This document shows positions 44,616 to 53,114 of a stretch of 64,000 nt of DNA, piece after piece (the stretch's first letter is position 1; each line of letters opens with the position of its first letter). Position numbers and translations under genes: made by a program. The notes beneath the pieces are model-generated. The model was not told the origin of the DNA and did no database searches. It saw only the letters and a list, made by a program, of their open reading frames with translations. The stretch spans positions 62,001-126,000 of the forward strand of contig JANQHD010000004.1 in NCBI GenBank assembly GCA_028282805.1, read 5' to 3'. The DNA is from Phycisphaeraceae bacterium. Lineage in GTDB: Bacteria; Planctomycetota; Phycisphaerae; Phycisphaerales; Zrk34.

Positions 44616-45409
44616 GCAAGCCCGTTCGCAAACACCCCGCCGCGCGGGTCGCGGCCGTCGCCTTTGTGGCGTGGTGCGTTCTCGTCGGCGCCGAGGCGCT
44701 GGCCGCGGGCGCCGCCGCCCCGTCGTTGCCCGAGGCGCCCGGCGGCAAGTCGCTGCTGACCTTCATCAACGCCGGCGGCGTGATCGGTTACGTGATCATC
44801 GCGTTCAGCTTCGCCGGGCTGGCGCTGGCGATCGACGGCTTCCTCCGCCTGCGCAACGACCGGCTGATGCCCGAGGCGATGATCGAGCAGTCGATGGCGC
44901 TGACCCAGCGCGGCAAGTTTGGCGAGCTGCGCACGCTGTGCAAAACGAACGACTCGCTGCTGGCGCGCATCGTCGGCTCGGCGCTCGACGACGGCAACTG
45001 GGGCGTCGACGCCGTCCGCGAAGCTATGCAGCAGCACGGCACACGCGAGATCACCCGGCTGCACCAGCGCATCGGGTGGATCGGCCTGATCGGCATGATC
45101 GCGCCCATGCTCGGCCTGCTCGGCACCGTCACCGGCATGATCAACAGCTTCCAGGTGCTCGGCGACGCCAAGGGCACGGCACGGCCCGACGAACTGGCCG
45201 TGGGCATCAGCGAGGCGTTGGTCACGACGACGATGGGCCTGATCGTCGCGGTGCCGATGATGTTTCTGTTCAGCTTCTTGCGCGATCGCGTGACGCGCGT
45301 CGGGCAAGATGCCGGCGGGGTGTGCGAGCGGATCGTGCGCGTGATGGGCGTGGTCATCGATCAGCGCAACGCCGAGCCCAAACACCACCCGCAGGCGGGC
45401 GGGGTATGA
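44612..45409 (+). CDS. MotA/TolQ/ExbB proton channel protein
   Basis: 265 residues: a signal-like hydrophobic start, a first membrane helix (GGVIGYVIIAFSFAGLALAI), a cytoplasmic part (MIEQSMALTQRGKFGELRTL), then two helices WIGLIGMIAPMLGLLGTVTG and LVTTTMGLIVAVPMMFLFSF, which are the canonical TolQ/ExbB pattern. It should form the proton-conducting ring with ExbD. GGAGG-type site before the ATG; overlap of 4 nt with the TPR gene, and 4 nt with exbD. Confidence 0.93.
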   Translation: MSKPVRKHPAARVAAVAFVAWCVLVGAEALAAGAAAPSLPEAPGGKSLLTFINAGGVIGYVIIAFSFAGLALAIDGFLRLRNDRLMPEAMIEQSMALTQRGKFGELRTLCKTNDSLLARIVGSALDDGNWGVDAVREAMQQHGTREITRLHQRIGWIGLIGMIAPMLGLLGTVTGMINSFQVLGDAKGTARPDELAVGISEALVTTTMGLIVAVPMMFLFSFLRDRVTRVGQDAGGVCERIVRVMGVVIDQRNAEPKHHPQAGGV

Positions 45410-45858
45410 ACCTCACCACCAGCCAACCCGACGCGATGAGCTTCGCGCCCGCCCGCAACGGCAAGCCGCCCAAGCTGGCCATGGCGCCAATGGTCGACAT
45501 CGTGCTGCTGCTGATCTGTTTTTACCTGCTGGTGGCCAAGACCACGCAGGACCAGGAAGACCCCGAGGTGCGGGTCCCTCGGATCGTCAGCGACCAGACG
45601 CTCGAAGAGCACCCCGCCGAGCTGATCGTCAACTTGCACGCCGACCGGCGCATCGTGGTCAACGGCGAGACGCTCACCCCCGACGCGCTAGGGGCGTGGC
45701 TCACCGAGCAACAGGCCAAGGCGTTGCGGCAAGACCGCCAGGCGTTCGTGGTCGTGCGTGCCGACAAACGCCAGCGCTACGGCGTGCTCGACGAGGTGCT
45801 CAAAACGTGCCGCGAGGCGGGGCTGAGCACGGTCTGGTTCCGCGCCACCAAGCAATAG
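45406..45858 (+). CDS. ExbD/TolR-like protein 1
   Basis: 150 residues. A single membrane helix follows a cytoplasmic N-terminus: KLAMAPMVDIVLLLICFYLL, where the Asp in PMVDIVLLL is the proton-carrying residue of ExbD/TolR. The periplasmic domain is normal in length (~100 residues). Partner of the ExbB-like protein. A second, different ExbD follows at once. Confidence 0.9.
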   Translation: MNLTTSQPDAMSFAPARNGKPPKLAMAPMVDIVLLLICFYLLVAKTTQDQEDPEVRVPRIVSDQTLEEHPAELIVNLHADRRIVVNGETLTPDALGAWLTEQQAKALRQDRQAFVVVRADKRQRYGVLDEVLKTCREAGLSTVWFRATKQ

Positions 45859-45867
45859 GTGAACGCC

Positions 45868-46323
45868 ATGAGGTTCAACGCCTACACCGACGAAGCCGAC
45901 GACGAGCCGATCAACATCACCACGATGGTGGACGTGGTGTTTATTCTGCTGGCGTTCTTCGTGCTCACGTCGCAGTTCCTTTCGCCCGAGCGCGACGTGG
46001 CGTTGGGCCACGAGCGGCGGGCGAAGGCCGCCGGCGCAGCCGACGACGACCTGCCCGACTCGGTGCTGGTGACGCTCGCGCCGTCGGGGGCGGGCGGCGC
46101 GCTGATCCGCATCGGCCAACAACAACTCGAAGAGAACGGCTACGCGCAGCTGACCGGTGTGCTGAAGGAGATCGACCTGCCGCGGGCCACGGTCGTGATC
46201 GCGGCCCACCCGAACGTGTCGGTCGAACAGGTCGCCGCGGCGATCGACGCGGTGCTCGCCAGCCCGATGAACAAGCTGTCGCTGAGCAAGCTCGCCGACG
46301 CACCACCCGGGGGGGGCGGTTGA
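45868..46323 (+). CDS. ExbD/TolR-like protein 2
   Basis: 151 residues. Membrane helix and acidic residue in INITTMVDVVFILLAFFVLT. The periplasmic domain has the usual ATVVIAAHPNVSVEQVAAAI stretch. Two ExbD paralogues with one ExbB allow hetero-oligomers. ATG 45868 is chosen with AGGTGA upstream; GTG 45859 just after the preceding stop is an alternative. The end (PPGGGG) is 1 nt from the next start. Confidence 0.9.
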   Translation: MRFNAYTDEADDEPINITTMVDVVFILLAFFVLTSQFLSPERDVALGHERRAKAAGAADDDLPDSVLVTLAPSGAGGALIRIGQQQLEENGYAQLTGVLKEIDLPRATVVIAAHPNVSVEQVAAAIDAVLASPMNKLSLSKLADAPPGGGG

Positions 46324-46324
46324 C

Positions 46325-47458
46325 ATGACCGACGACCAAGCCAAACGCAAAGACACGCTGACGCGCGGCTTCGGGTCGGTGGCAACATCGCTTTTTGTGC
46401 ACGCGCTATTGCTCGTCGTGCTCGCGATGATCACGATCGCGGTGACCGACCGCGAGGAGACCGAGGCGCTGGTGGCGCTGGGCCCGACCGAGGTGCACGG
46501 CGAGGCGGCGATCGCGGCGGGCAAGATGGGCGAGCGGGAAGACCTCGCCGCCGACCGCCACGCGCTCGACGCGGGCTCGATCGCCGAGGCGCCGCTGCCC
46601 AACCCGGCCGAGACCCCACGGGAGGTCGCGCCGCTGCCGGAGCTGCCGCGGCTGTCGGCCGAGGGGTTCGCGGCGCCCGACGCGGCGATGTCGATCTTTG
46701 CGCCCATCACCGGCGGCGCCGACGACCAGGGCGCCAAAGCGCCGCGCGGCGCGGGCGTGCTCGACGGCACCAGCGACGAGTTCCAACGCATGGTCAACCG
46801 CCTGCGCCAGCGCGGGCTCGACGTCGTGTTTGTCATCGACGCGACCAGCAGCATGGACCCCTACATCACCCAGTCGCAGCAACGCATGAAGGACATCGTC
46901 GGCGTGATCACCGGCGTGATCGACGTCGACAAGACCGGCCGCAACACCCGCAAGACGCGCTTCGGCGTCGTCGCGTTCAAGGACCTCGGCGACGACTACG
47001 GCCTGGGCGCGACCAAGCACCTGGCGCTGACCAACGACTTCGAGAAGGTGCAGGTGTTCATCGATGGTATTCAAGCTTCGGGCGGCGGCGACACGCCCGA
47101 GCCGATCCACAAGGCGTTGGCCGTGGCCACCGGCAGCAAGATGGGGTGGAGGGCGGGCAAGGCGTCGATCATCATTCTGATCGGCGATGCGCCCAACCAC
47201 CCCGTGGCGCGCGACCGGGCGTTCAAGCTCGCCGGCACGTTCTCGCGCGTGCGCAAGGGGCAGGTCAACGCCATCGACGTCGGCGGCGACGCGGGCGTGT
47301 TGCCCGACTTTGTCGCGATCGCCAAGTCGGGCAAGGGCTCGGCGTTCAAGCTCACCGACCAACGAGAGTTCTGGCGGCACCTGATCGTCACGGTGTTCGG
47401 CCGGCAGTACGAGAACGACGTGGAGAAGATCGTTGAACGCTTTACGGAAGACGATTAA
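46325..47458 (+). CDS. Membrane-anchored von Willebrand factor A protein
   Basis: 377 residues. A single N-terminal membrane helix (SLFVHALLLVVLAMITIAV), a Pro/Ala-rich linker, then a vWA domain from about residue 160: LDVVFVIDATSSMDPYITQS has the MIDAS motif D-x-T-x-S (Thr in place of Ser), then RFGVVAFKDLGDDYG and IQASGGGDTPEPIHKALAVA. vWA domains bind metal and protein partners. Following ExbB/ExbD/ExbD it could be the energised effector or the ligand-holding partner in the periplasm. The next gene begins within its last codons. Confidence 0.85.
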   Translation: MTDDQAKRKDTLTRGFGSVATSLFVHALLLVVLAMITIAVTDREETEALVALGPTEVHGEAAIAAGKMGEREDLAADRHALDAGSIAEAPLPNPAETPREVAPLPELPRLSAEGFAAPDAAMSIFAPITGGADDQGAKAPRGAGVLDGTSDEFQRMVNRLRQRGLDVVFVIDATSSMDPYITQSQQRMKDIVGVITGVIDVDKTGRNTRKTRFGVVAFKDLGDDYGLGATKHLALTNDFEKVQVFIDGIQASGGGDTPEPIHKALAVATGSKMGWRAGKASIIILIGDAPNHPVARDRAFKLAGTFSRVRKGQVNAIDVGGDAGVLPDFVAIAKSGKGSAFKLTDQREFWRHLIVTVFGRQYENDVEKIVERFTEDD

Positions 47459-48476
47459 CGCGCTGCTGGTGTGCGCCGCGGCGCTGCTGGCCGGCGGCTG
47501 CGGCGACGCCGACAACCAAACGCCCGCCGGCGAGCAGCGGGTCGTGGTGGTGTTCACCGCGCTCGACCGGGTGTACTCGGAACCGATACTCGAGCGGTTC
47601 ACCGAGCAGACAGGCATCGAGGTGCGGCCGGTGTACGACGCGGAGGCCGCGAAGACGACGGGGCTGATCAACCGGCTGATCGCGCGCAAGGGCAACCCCG
47701 AGTGCGACGTGTTGTGGAACAACGAGCTGTTGCAGACGGTGGCGTTGATGCAGATGGGCGTGCTGGAGCCTTACGAGAGCCCGCAGGCGGCGCGTTACCC
47801 GGCGCACACCCGCGACCCGCAACACCGTTGGCACGGGTTTGCGGCGCGGCTGCGTGTGATCATTTACAACACCGACCTGATCGACGCCGACGCGACGCCG
47901 GGCGGGCTGGCGGATTTTGTGAAACCCGAAAACAAGGGCCGGGCGGCGATCGCGCTGCCGTTTTTCGGCACGACGTTCACGCACGCGTCGGTGCTCGAAC
48001 AGGTTTGGGGCGGCGATCGGTTGACAGGGTGGTTGAATGCGTTGAAGGCGAACGGTGTGGCGATCGCGCCGGGCAACGGCGCGGTACGCGACCTGGTCGC
48101 CGCGGGCGAATACGCGTTCGGGCTGACCGACACCGACGACGCGTACAACGCGATGCTCGACGGCAAACCGGTCGACGTGGTGCTGCCGGACGGCGAGGCG
48201 CTGCTGATACCGAACACGGTGGCGCTGATCAAGGGGGCGCCGCACCCCGATGCGGGCAGGGCGCTGATCGATTACCTGTTGTCGGCGGAGGTGGAGCGGG
48301 CGTTGGCCGCGGCGCGCGGGGCGCAGCTGCCGTTGGCGGAAGATTTGAAAGACACGCCGACGCCGTGGGCGGAGTTGATGGCGGGCGCGCGGGTGATGAA
48401 GTACGACGTCGAGGCGGCCGCGGCGGCGCGGCAGCGCGTAATCGTATTGCTCGAGCGCGCCGGGTTGGGCCGATGA
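47433..48476 (+). CDS. Iron(III)-type ABC transporter substrate-binding lipoprotein
   Basis: 347 residues. N-terminal lipobox ALLAGGC, then the FbpA/FutA-like pattern VVVVFTALDRVYSEPILERF, TGLINRLIARKGNPECDVLW, and LTDTDDAYNAMLDGKPVDV. It should bind Fe3+ or another small ligand in the periplasm. TTG start, with GGAGAAG before it, overlaps the vWA gene by 26 nt. The permease and ATPase follow, making a full importer. Confidence 0.85.
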   Translation: MNALRKTINALLVCAAALLAGGCGDADNQTPAGEQRVVVVFTALDRVYSEPILERFTEQTGIEVRPVYDAEAAKTTGLINRLIARKGNPECDVLWNNELLQTVALMQMGVLEPYESPQAARYPAHTRDPQHRWHGFAARLRVIIYNTDLIDADATPGGLADFVKPENKGRAAIALPFFGTTFTHASVLEQVWGGDRLTGWLNALKANGVAIAPGNGAVRDLVAAGEYAFGLTDTDDAYNAMLDGKPVDVVLPDGEALLIPNTVALIKGAPHPDAGRALIDYLLSAEVERALAAARGAQLPLAEDLKDTPTPWAELMAGARVMKYDVEAAAAARQRVIVLLERAGLGR

Positions 48477-48477
48477 C

Positions 48478-50070
48478 ATGACCGCCCCGCTGCGCACGGT
48501 ATCGCTGGCGGCGCGCCGCCGGTTCAACGTGTTGGGCCCGGCGCTGGTGTTGGTGCTGATGTTGCCGGTCGCGGTGGGCGTCGGTTCGACGCTGAACGCC
48601 GAGGGGTTCGAACGGTACCGCTCGACGTGGCTGGACGCGAGCGGCTGGTCGGTGTTCGGCCGGTCGCTGGGCTTCGGCGCGACGGCCGCGTGCTGGGCGT
48701 TGGCGTTCGCGTGGCCCGTGGCGGCGTGGTCGAGCCGGTTGGGCGCCGGGGCGCGGTACACGGTGCTGGCGTTGGCGGCGTTGCCGATCGTGCTGCCGGG
48801 CTCGCTGCTGGCGGTGGGCTGGGTGATGGCGCTGGGGCGTGACGGCGTGGTGGCCAACGGGTTGGGCATCGACAAGCCGTGGTTGACGATTTACGACAAG
48901 CCCGTGGCGGCGGCGGCGATCGGGTTGCGCTACTTCGGGTTGGCGGCGCTGCCCATGGCGATCGAGCTGCGCCGGCTTCGTTTGCGCAGCGGTTTCGACC
49001 ACGCGTACGGGTTGCCGGGCTGGTCGCGCTGGTGGTGGTTGACGGCGAGGCCCGTGTTGCCGGCGGCGGTGGCGGGTTTCGTGCTGGTGCTCGTGTTCGC
49101 GATAAACGACCACATCATGGCGTCGATGTTTTTGGTGCAGACGTACGGCACGCAGGTGCTGGTTGCGCTCAACGCGATGCTCGACGCGCGCCTGGCGATG
49201 GTGAGGTGCATGCCGATGGTGTTGGGCGGCTTGGTGGTGAGCTACGCCGTGGCACGCCGGCTGCGCGGCGCGAGCGTGGGCGAAACACACGTGGTGATCG
49301 ATGGCGAATCGCGCGGCGGGTTCGCGTCGGCGTGGGGCGCGTTGTCGGTGATGACGCTGGCGCTGGGCGCCCCCCTGGTGGCGTTGGCCGTGCGGGCGGG
49401 CTCGGCGCGGGCGGTGCTGGCGGCGTTCGGCGAGGTGAGCGACGAGTTTCAAACCACGGCGGTGACGTTGGCGATCGCCGTGCCGATCACGCTGGCGGCG
49501 GGTTTAGCGCTGGCGCGGGCGTGGCGCAGCGACGAACGCGCCGGCCGGTTCGCGCTCGCGGCGCTGCTTGTGGTGAACCTGGTGCTGCCGGGCTCGGTGC
49601 TGGCGCTGGGCACGCTGCGCCTGTTCGAGGCGGGCCTGCTGGCAACGTGGCGCGACACGGCGGTGCCGCTGGCGTTTGCGCTGGTGGCGCGGTTCACGCC
49701 GTTGGCGGCGTTGCTGTTGTTCGCGGTCGGCCGACGTGAATCGGCGACGCGGCGCGACGCGGCGAAGGCGTTCGGGTTGCGCGCGTGGGCGATCGCGCGC
49801 CACATCGATTGGCCGGCGCAGCGGTTTCGGCTGGCCGCGGTGGCGCTGGTGGTGGTGCTCGCGGGGGCGACGGAGTTGGAGATGGCGGTGCTGCTGACGC
49901 CGGCGGGCGACACGACGCTGGGCGTGCGGCTGTACACGATGATTCACACCGCGCCCGATGCGCTGGTCAGCGCCGTGGCGCTGGCGTACGCGCTGGCGCT
50001 GGCGGGGGTGTTGATCGCGGCGGGCGCAGCGGTGACGATGCACCGACACAACGGAGCGCCGCGTGGCTGA
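48478..50070 (+). CDS. ABC transporter permease, iron(III) type (FbpB-like)
   Basis: 530 residues, about twelve helices in two repeated permease halves as in FbpB/SfuB-like iron permeases. The EAA-type loops LRSGFDHAYGLPGWSRWWWL and DAAKAFGLRAWAIARHI contact the ATPase. It starts 1 nt after the binding protein and overlaps the ATPase by 8 nt. Confidence 0.88.
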   Translation: MTAPLRTVSLAARRRFNVLGPALVLVLMLPVAVGVGSTLNAEGFERYRSTWLDASGWSVFGRSLGFGATAACWALAFAWPVAAWSSRLGAGARYTVLALAALPIVLPGSLLAVGWVMALGRDGVVANGLGIDKPWLTIYDKPVAAAAIGLRYFGLAALPMAIELRRLRLRSGFDHAYGLPGWSRWWWLTARPVLPAAVAGFVLVLVFAINDHIMASMFLVQTYGTQVLVALNAMLDARLAMVRCMPMVLGGLVVSYAVARRLRGASVGETHVVIDGESRGGFASAWGALSVMTLALGAPLVALAVRAGSARAVLAAFGEVSDEFQTTAVTLAIAVPITLAAGLALARAWRSDERAGRFALAALLVVNLVLPGSVLALGTLRLFEAGLLATWRDTAVPLAFALVARFTPLAALLLFAVGRRESATRRDAAKAFGLRAWAIARHIDWPAQRFRLAAVALVVVLAGATELEMAVLLTPAGDTTLGVRLYTMIHTAPDALVSAVALAYALALAGVLIAAGAAVTMHRHNGAPRG

Positions 50071-51049
50071 GCTGATCGTGCGAAACCTGAACCACCGGTA
50101 CGGCGAGCGGGCGACCGTGCGCGACGTCGACCTGTCGCTGCGCAGCGGGCGCGTGCACGCACTGATCGGGCCGACGGGCGCGGGCAAAAGCACGCTGATG
50201 GCGTTGGTGGCGGGTGTGGTCGCGCCGGCGTCGGGCACGGTCGAAGAACGGTTGCAAGCGGGCGACGAATCGAACGGCGCGGCGCGGCTGGGCGTGGTGT
50301 TTCAGCCGGCCGGGCTGTGGGAACACATGACCGCCGCCCAGCACCTGAGGTTGGTGCTCAAGCCGACCGGGCTGGGGCGCAGCGCGCGCGAGGCGCGGGT
50401 TGCGCATTACCTCGAGCGGTTGGGTTTGGTTGCGTTGCGTGATCGCGTGCCGGCTAAGCTGTCGAGCGGGCAGCGGCAACGGTTGGCGATCGCGCGGGCG
50501 ATGGTGGTCGAGCCGCGCTGGCTGCTGCTCGACGAGCCGTTGGCGCACCTCGACGGGTCGGCGCGCAACGAGCTGTTGGGTTTGTTGCGTGAGCTGTTGG
50601 CCGGGTGTGGCGCGGGGGTGCTGTTGATCACACACCTGCCGGGCGAGGCGATGGCGATCGCCGACGAGCTATCGGTGATGATCGACGGCCGGGTCGTGCA
50701 GACCGGCGAACCGGAGCACGTGTACCGGCAACCGACGGACCTCGAAGTCGCACGCCTGCTGGGCGGGGCGAGCGAACTGACCGGCGAGGTGCGGGGGGGC
50801 GTGTTGATGATCGCCGGCGTCGAGGCGCTGAGCGGCGTATCGGGCCCCGACGGCCGGCGCACGCTGATCGTGCGCGCCGAAGACCTGGCGTTCACCCCCG
50901 ACGCCCAAGGCCCGGCCGAGGTGCGGGCCTGCCGATTCACGGGCGGGGCGTACGTGCTGCGGGTCGACGTAGCGGGCGCATCGGTGTCGGTGCGAAGCGA
51001 TCGCCCCATCGAACCCGGCACCCAGGGCCGCGTGAATTGGGTGAATTGA
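50063..51049 (+). CDS. ABC transporter ATP-binding protein, iron(III)/polyamine type
   Basis: 328 residues. Walker A GPTGAGKST (36-44), Q-loop VVFQPAG, signature LSSGQRQRLAIARAM, Walker B WLLLDEPLAHLD and switch His in LLITHLPGEA. A C-terminal regulatory/TOBE-like part (GPAEVRACRFTGGAYVLRVD) follows. GTG start. Last gene of the nine-gene unit. Confidence 0.92.
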   Translation: MAELIVRNLNHRYGERATVRDVDLSLRSGRVHALIGPTGAGKSTLMALVAGVVAPASGTVEERLQAGDESNGAARLGVVFQPAGLWEHMTAAQHLRLVLKPTGLGRSAREARVAHYLERLGLVALRDRVPAKLSSGQRQRLAIARAMVVEPRWLLLDEPLAHLDGSARNELLGLLRELLAGCGAGVLLITHLPGEAMAIADELSVMIDGRVVQTGEPEHVYRQPTDLEVARLLGGASELTGEVRGGVLMIAGVEALSGVSGPDGRRTLIVRAEDLAFTPDAQGPAEVRACRFTGGAYVLRVDVAGASVSVRSDRPIEPGTQGRVNWVN

Positions 51050-51057
51050 TCTGCGGG

Positions 51058-51145
51058 TCCCAACCTCCAACTTCCAAGCCAAACCACAGTGGGGCACAGC
51101 TCCGGGGCTCGGGTTCCAGGTTTCGGAACTCAAAACTCAACCCCT
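51058..51145 (+). repeat. Heptamer array, degenerate
   Basis: Left part AACCTCC-AACTTCC-AAG, right part with GTTCCAG-GTTTCGG-AACTCAA-AACTCAA. It is related to the AACCTGG array at 17440. Confidence 0.55.
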
Positions 51146-51490
51146 TCTTGGAATAATCCCTCCGTTTCGCCCCACCCACCTATGTGGCACAAGTGCGCAG
51201 AATACCCCAATGAACGATTTGAATGTTTTTTCCTTTACATCGCAAAGCCGTCACGGTACACTGCAAATGTGGCAAAAGTAATGCTCCGGGGCGTGTAATC
51301 TGTAACGTCGGTAACTGGCTCGCATCCAAGTAGTTCGAAGAAACGAAGAATGCGATGAAGCCAACGGACGACAATGGGCACTAAATCGGTGCCAAATCGC
51401 CTGCGAACACGCATAAGCCGCATGGCGTACCAATGGCATCGAGGTTGCAAGGGTAAAGTCACCTAGTTTCGAGGACGCAGCACGCAGGGG

Positions 51491-51515
51491 CCTTCCGCCG
51501 TGGAACGGCGAAAGG
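51491..51515 (+). promoter_or_regulatory. Leader hairpin overlapping the sigma factor ribosome site
   Basis: CCTTCCGCCG and CGGCGAAAGG pair at 9 of 10 positions with loop TGGAA. The 3' arm includes AAAGG, the first part of the AAAGGAGG Shine-Dalgarno sequence (51511-51518). This could reduce translation or act as a thermometer or ligand switch. Confidence 0.55.
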
Positions 51516-51524
51516 AGGCAAAAA

Positions 51525-52550
51525 ATGAGGACGCACACCATCATCCAGTCCCACTCGCCGCTCGACCAGATCCGTCAGCGGCGGCTCACCGCCGAGCAGC
51601 CCGCGCTGCATCGGCTGTCGCCCGACCAGCAGGCCGACCTGTCGGCGATCCTCAGCTGCGAGCCCGACTTTGTCGACGACCCGTCGTTCACCAAGCGTAA
51701 CGCCGAGTCGCTGCTGTTCGACCAAGCCCCCGACATCCCCGACCCCAACACCAGTTGGTACCACCCGGTGATGGAGAACCTCTCCGACGCCCGCAGCGCC
51801 CGCGGCGTGGTCAACGTCGTGCTCACCAAGGAACAAGAGCAAGCCCTGTTCCTCCAGTACAACTACGCCCGCTTCCGCCTGGCCAAGCTCCGCAACGCCA
51901 TCGGCGATCGGCCCGCCACCGACGACGAGGCCGACGACCTGCTCGCCTGGTACTACAAGGCCCGCCACCTCCGCGACCGCATCGCGCAGTTCAACCTCGC
52001 GCTCGTGCTCGCCATGGCCAAGCGCATCCGTGGCACCGACCTCGACTTCGCCGACCTGATCAGCGAGGGCAACATGGCCCTGCTCCGCGCCGTCGACAAG
52101 TTCAACGCCTCCAAGGGCTTCAAGTTCTCGACCTACGCCTGCCGCGCCATCCTCAAGGCCTTCAGCCGCACCGGCATGAAGCACTCGCAGTACAAGTCGA
52201 TGTTCCCCACCGACTTCGACCCGGCCCTCGAGAAGTCCGACCACCAGGAACGCAAGAACTCCGGCCACGAAAACGACTGCGCCGACGAGGTCAAACGCAT
52301 CGTCCTCGACAACGACGCCGACCTCACCGACGTCGAACAGCAGGTCATCGAGCACCGCTTCGCCATCCGCCGCGCCGGCGCCGCCATGACCGGCCCGCTC
52401 ACCCTCGAACAGGTCGGCAAGCTCGTCGGCCTGACCAAGGAACGCGTCCGCCAGATCCAAAACAAAGCCCTGGCCAAGATCCGTCGCACCCTCGAAGACC
52501 AATACCTCGACGGCCCCCATGCCGACGACGATGAAGAAGACACAGCGTAA
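51525..52550 (+). CDS. Sigma-70-family RNA polymerase sigma factor, short type
   Basis: 341 residues. Region 2 is clear (FNLALVLAMAKRIRGTDLDF, DLISEGNMALLRAVDKFNAS, GFKFSTYACRAILKAF) and region 4 is clear (TLEQVGKLVGLTKERVRQIQ, NKALAKIRR). The spacer between them is only ~80 residues and has no clear region 3, unlike RpoD or sigma-28. The N-terminus lacks region 1.1. Such sigma factors seem typical of planctomycetes, but this is from memory. Strong AAAGGAGG site. Confidence 0.85.
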   Translation: MRTHTIIQSHSPLDQIRQRRLTAEQPALHRLSPDQQADLSAILSCEPDFVDDPSFTKRNAESLLFDQAPDIPDPNTSWYHPVMENLSDARSARGVVNVVLTKEQEQALFLQYNYARFRLAKLRNAIGDRPATDDEADDLLAWYYKARHLRDRIAQFNLALVLAMAKRIRGTDLDFADLISEGNMALLRAVDKFNASKGFKFSTYACRAILKAFSRTGMKHSQYKSMFPTDFDPALEKSDHQERKNSGHENDCADEVKRIVLDNDADLTDVEQQVIEHRFAIRRAGAAMTGPLTLEQVGKLVGLTKERVRQIQNKALAKIRRTLEDQYLDGPHADDDEEDTA

Positions 52551-52602
52551 CTCAAGCCTTACCCCTCAAGACTCAAGACTCGTATTCAACGTCCTCTTCC
52601 TA

Positions 52603-52633
52603 CCGCCCCGCCCTCCTTCCCCGGGGCGGTTTT
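52603..52633 (+). terminator. Terminator after the sigma factor
   Basis: CCGCCCC / GGGGCGG stem followed by TTTT. Confidence 0.85.
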
Positions 52634-52640
52634 CGTATCG

Positions 52641-52676
52641 CCAAGCCGGGCTCTGAGCGCAGCGAAGACCCGGATC
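52641..52676 (+). repeat. AAGCCGG-type GC hairpin
   Basis: CCAAGCCGGGCTCTGAGCGC, then AGCGAAGACCCGGATC; it joins features of the two sequence types. Confidence 0.7.
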
Positions 52677-52753
52677 ACCACAAGCCCGTCGCCCCCGCGC
52701 ACCAACCCGGCGTTCGCTGCGAAACCATCGCACCCCACCCCCACTCACGCACG

Positions 52754-52951
52754 ACAAACGCGGTTCACCCACTTACCGCGGCGGCGTGGTGCGCAACACG
52801 ACCCAGCGTTGCGCACCCGGTCGCGCACCGAAGTGTCGCCGTGCGCGCGCCGTGACAGAAACACCCCCGCTCACGGGCTCATAACGCCCCCCGCGTTCCG
52901 GTGCGCACCGCACCGCGGTGCGCAGAAAACGTGCGATCCGCTATTACGCGT
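52754..52951. repeat. 198-nt structured repeat, copy B
   Basis: Gapless match to 1583-1780. The stem TGCGCACC/GGTGCGCA and the stem CGCGCAC/GTGCGCG are both perfect. It lies between the sigma factor gene and a low-GC PEP-CTERM gene, a setting unlike that of copy A, which argues against carry-over with a neighbour gene. Confidence 0.7.
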
Positions 52952-53114
52952 CGTTCAAGCGCAGAATGCGGGGTTCGGGCCACATCCTATTTAGCGACGG
53001 CACTCCGTGCCGTTCATCGCCGTCCGCGGCGATACAACCCCACAAATCCGTGACAACCCACCGCCCCCGGAAGTGAAAAAGTAGAATGTTCCCTTTTGTG
53101 CCCCCCTTTATGAC

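Larger units (their letters stand above)
51050..51524. other. 475-bp region before the sigma factor gene
   Basis: The first part holds a heptamer-type array (51058-51145: AACCTCC, AACTTCC ... AACTCAA, AACTCAA). From 51180 to 51470 it becomes AT-richer than anywhere near, which suggests promoters. The last 35 bp form a leader hairpin (51491-51515). No gene is supported. Confidence 0.45.
52551..53114. other. 564-bp region after the sigma factor
   Basis: In order: three GACTCAA-like units (52566-52582), a terminator (52603-52633), an AAGCCGG hairpin (52641-52676), the second copy of the 198-nt element (52754-52951), and a stretch up to the low-GC gene. Small frames here include one running across the repeat; I do not support any as a gene. 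Confidence 0.5.

Noticed and set aside
52809-52994. A 61-codon frame in repeat copy B similar to the frame in copy A
   Set aside because: The similarity follows from the DNA repeat; differences between copies are not biased to silent positions, while two RNA stems are kept perfectly. Left open but not called as a gene.
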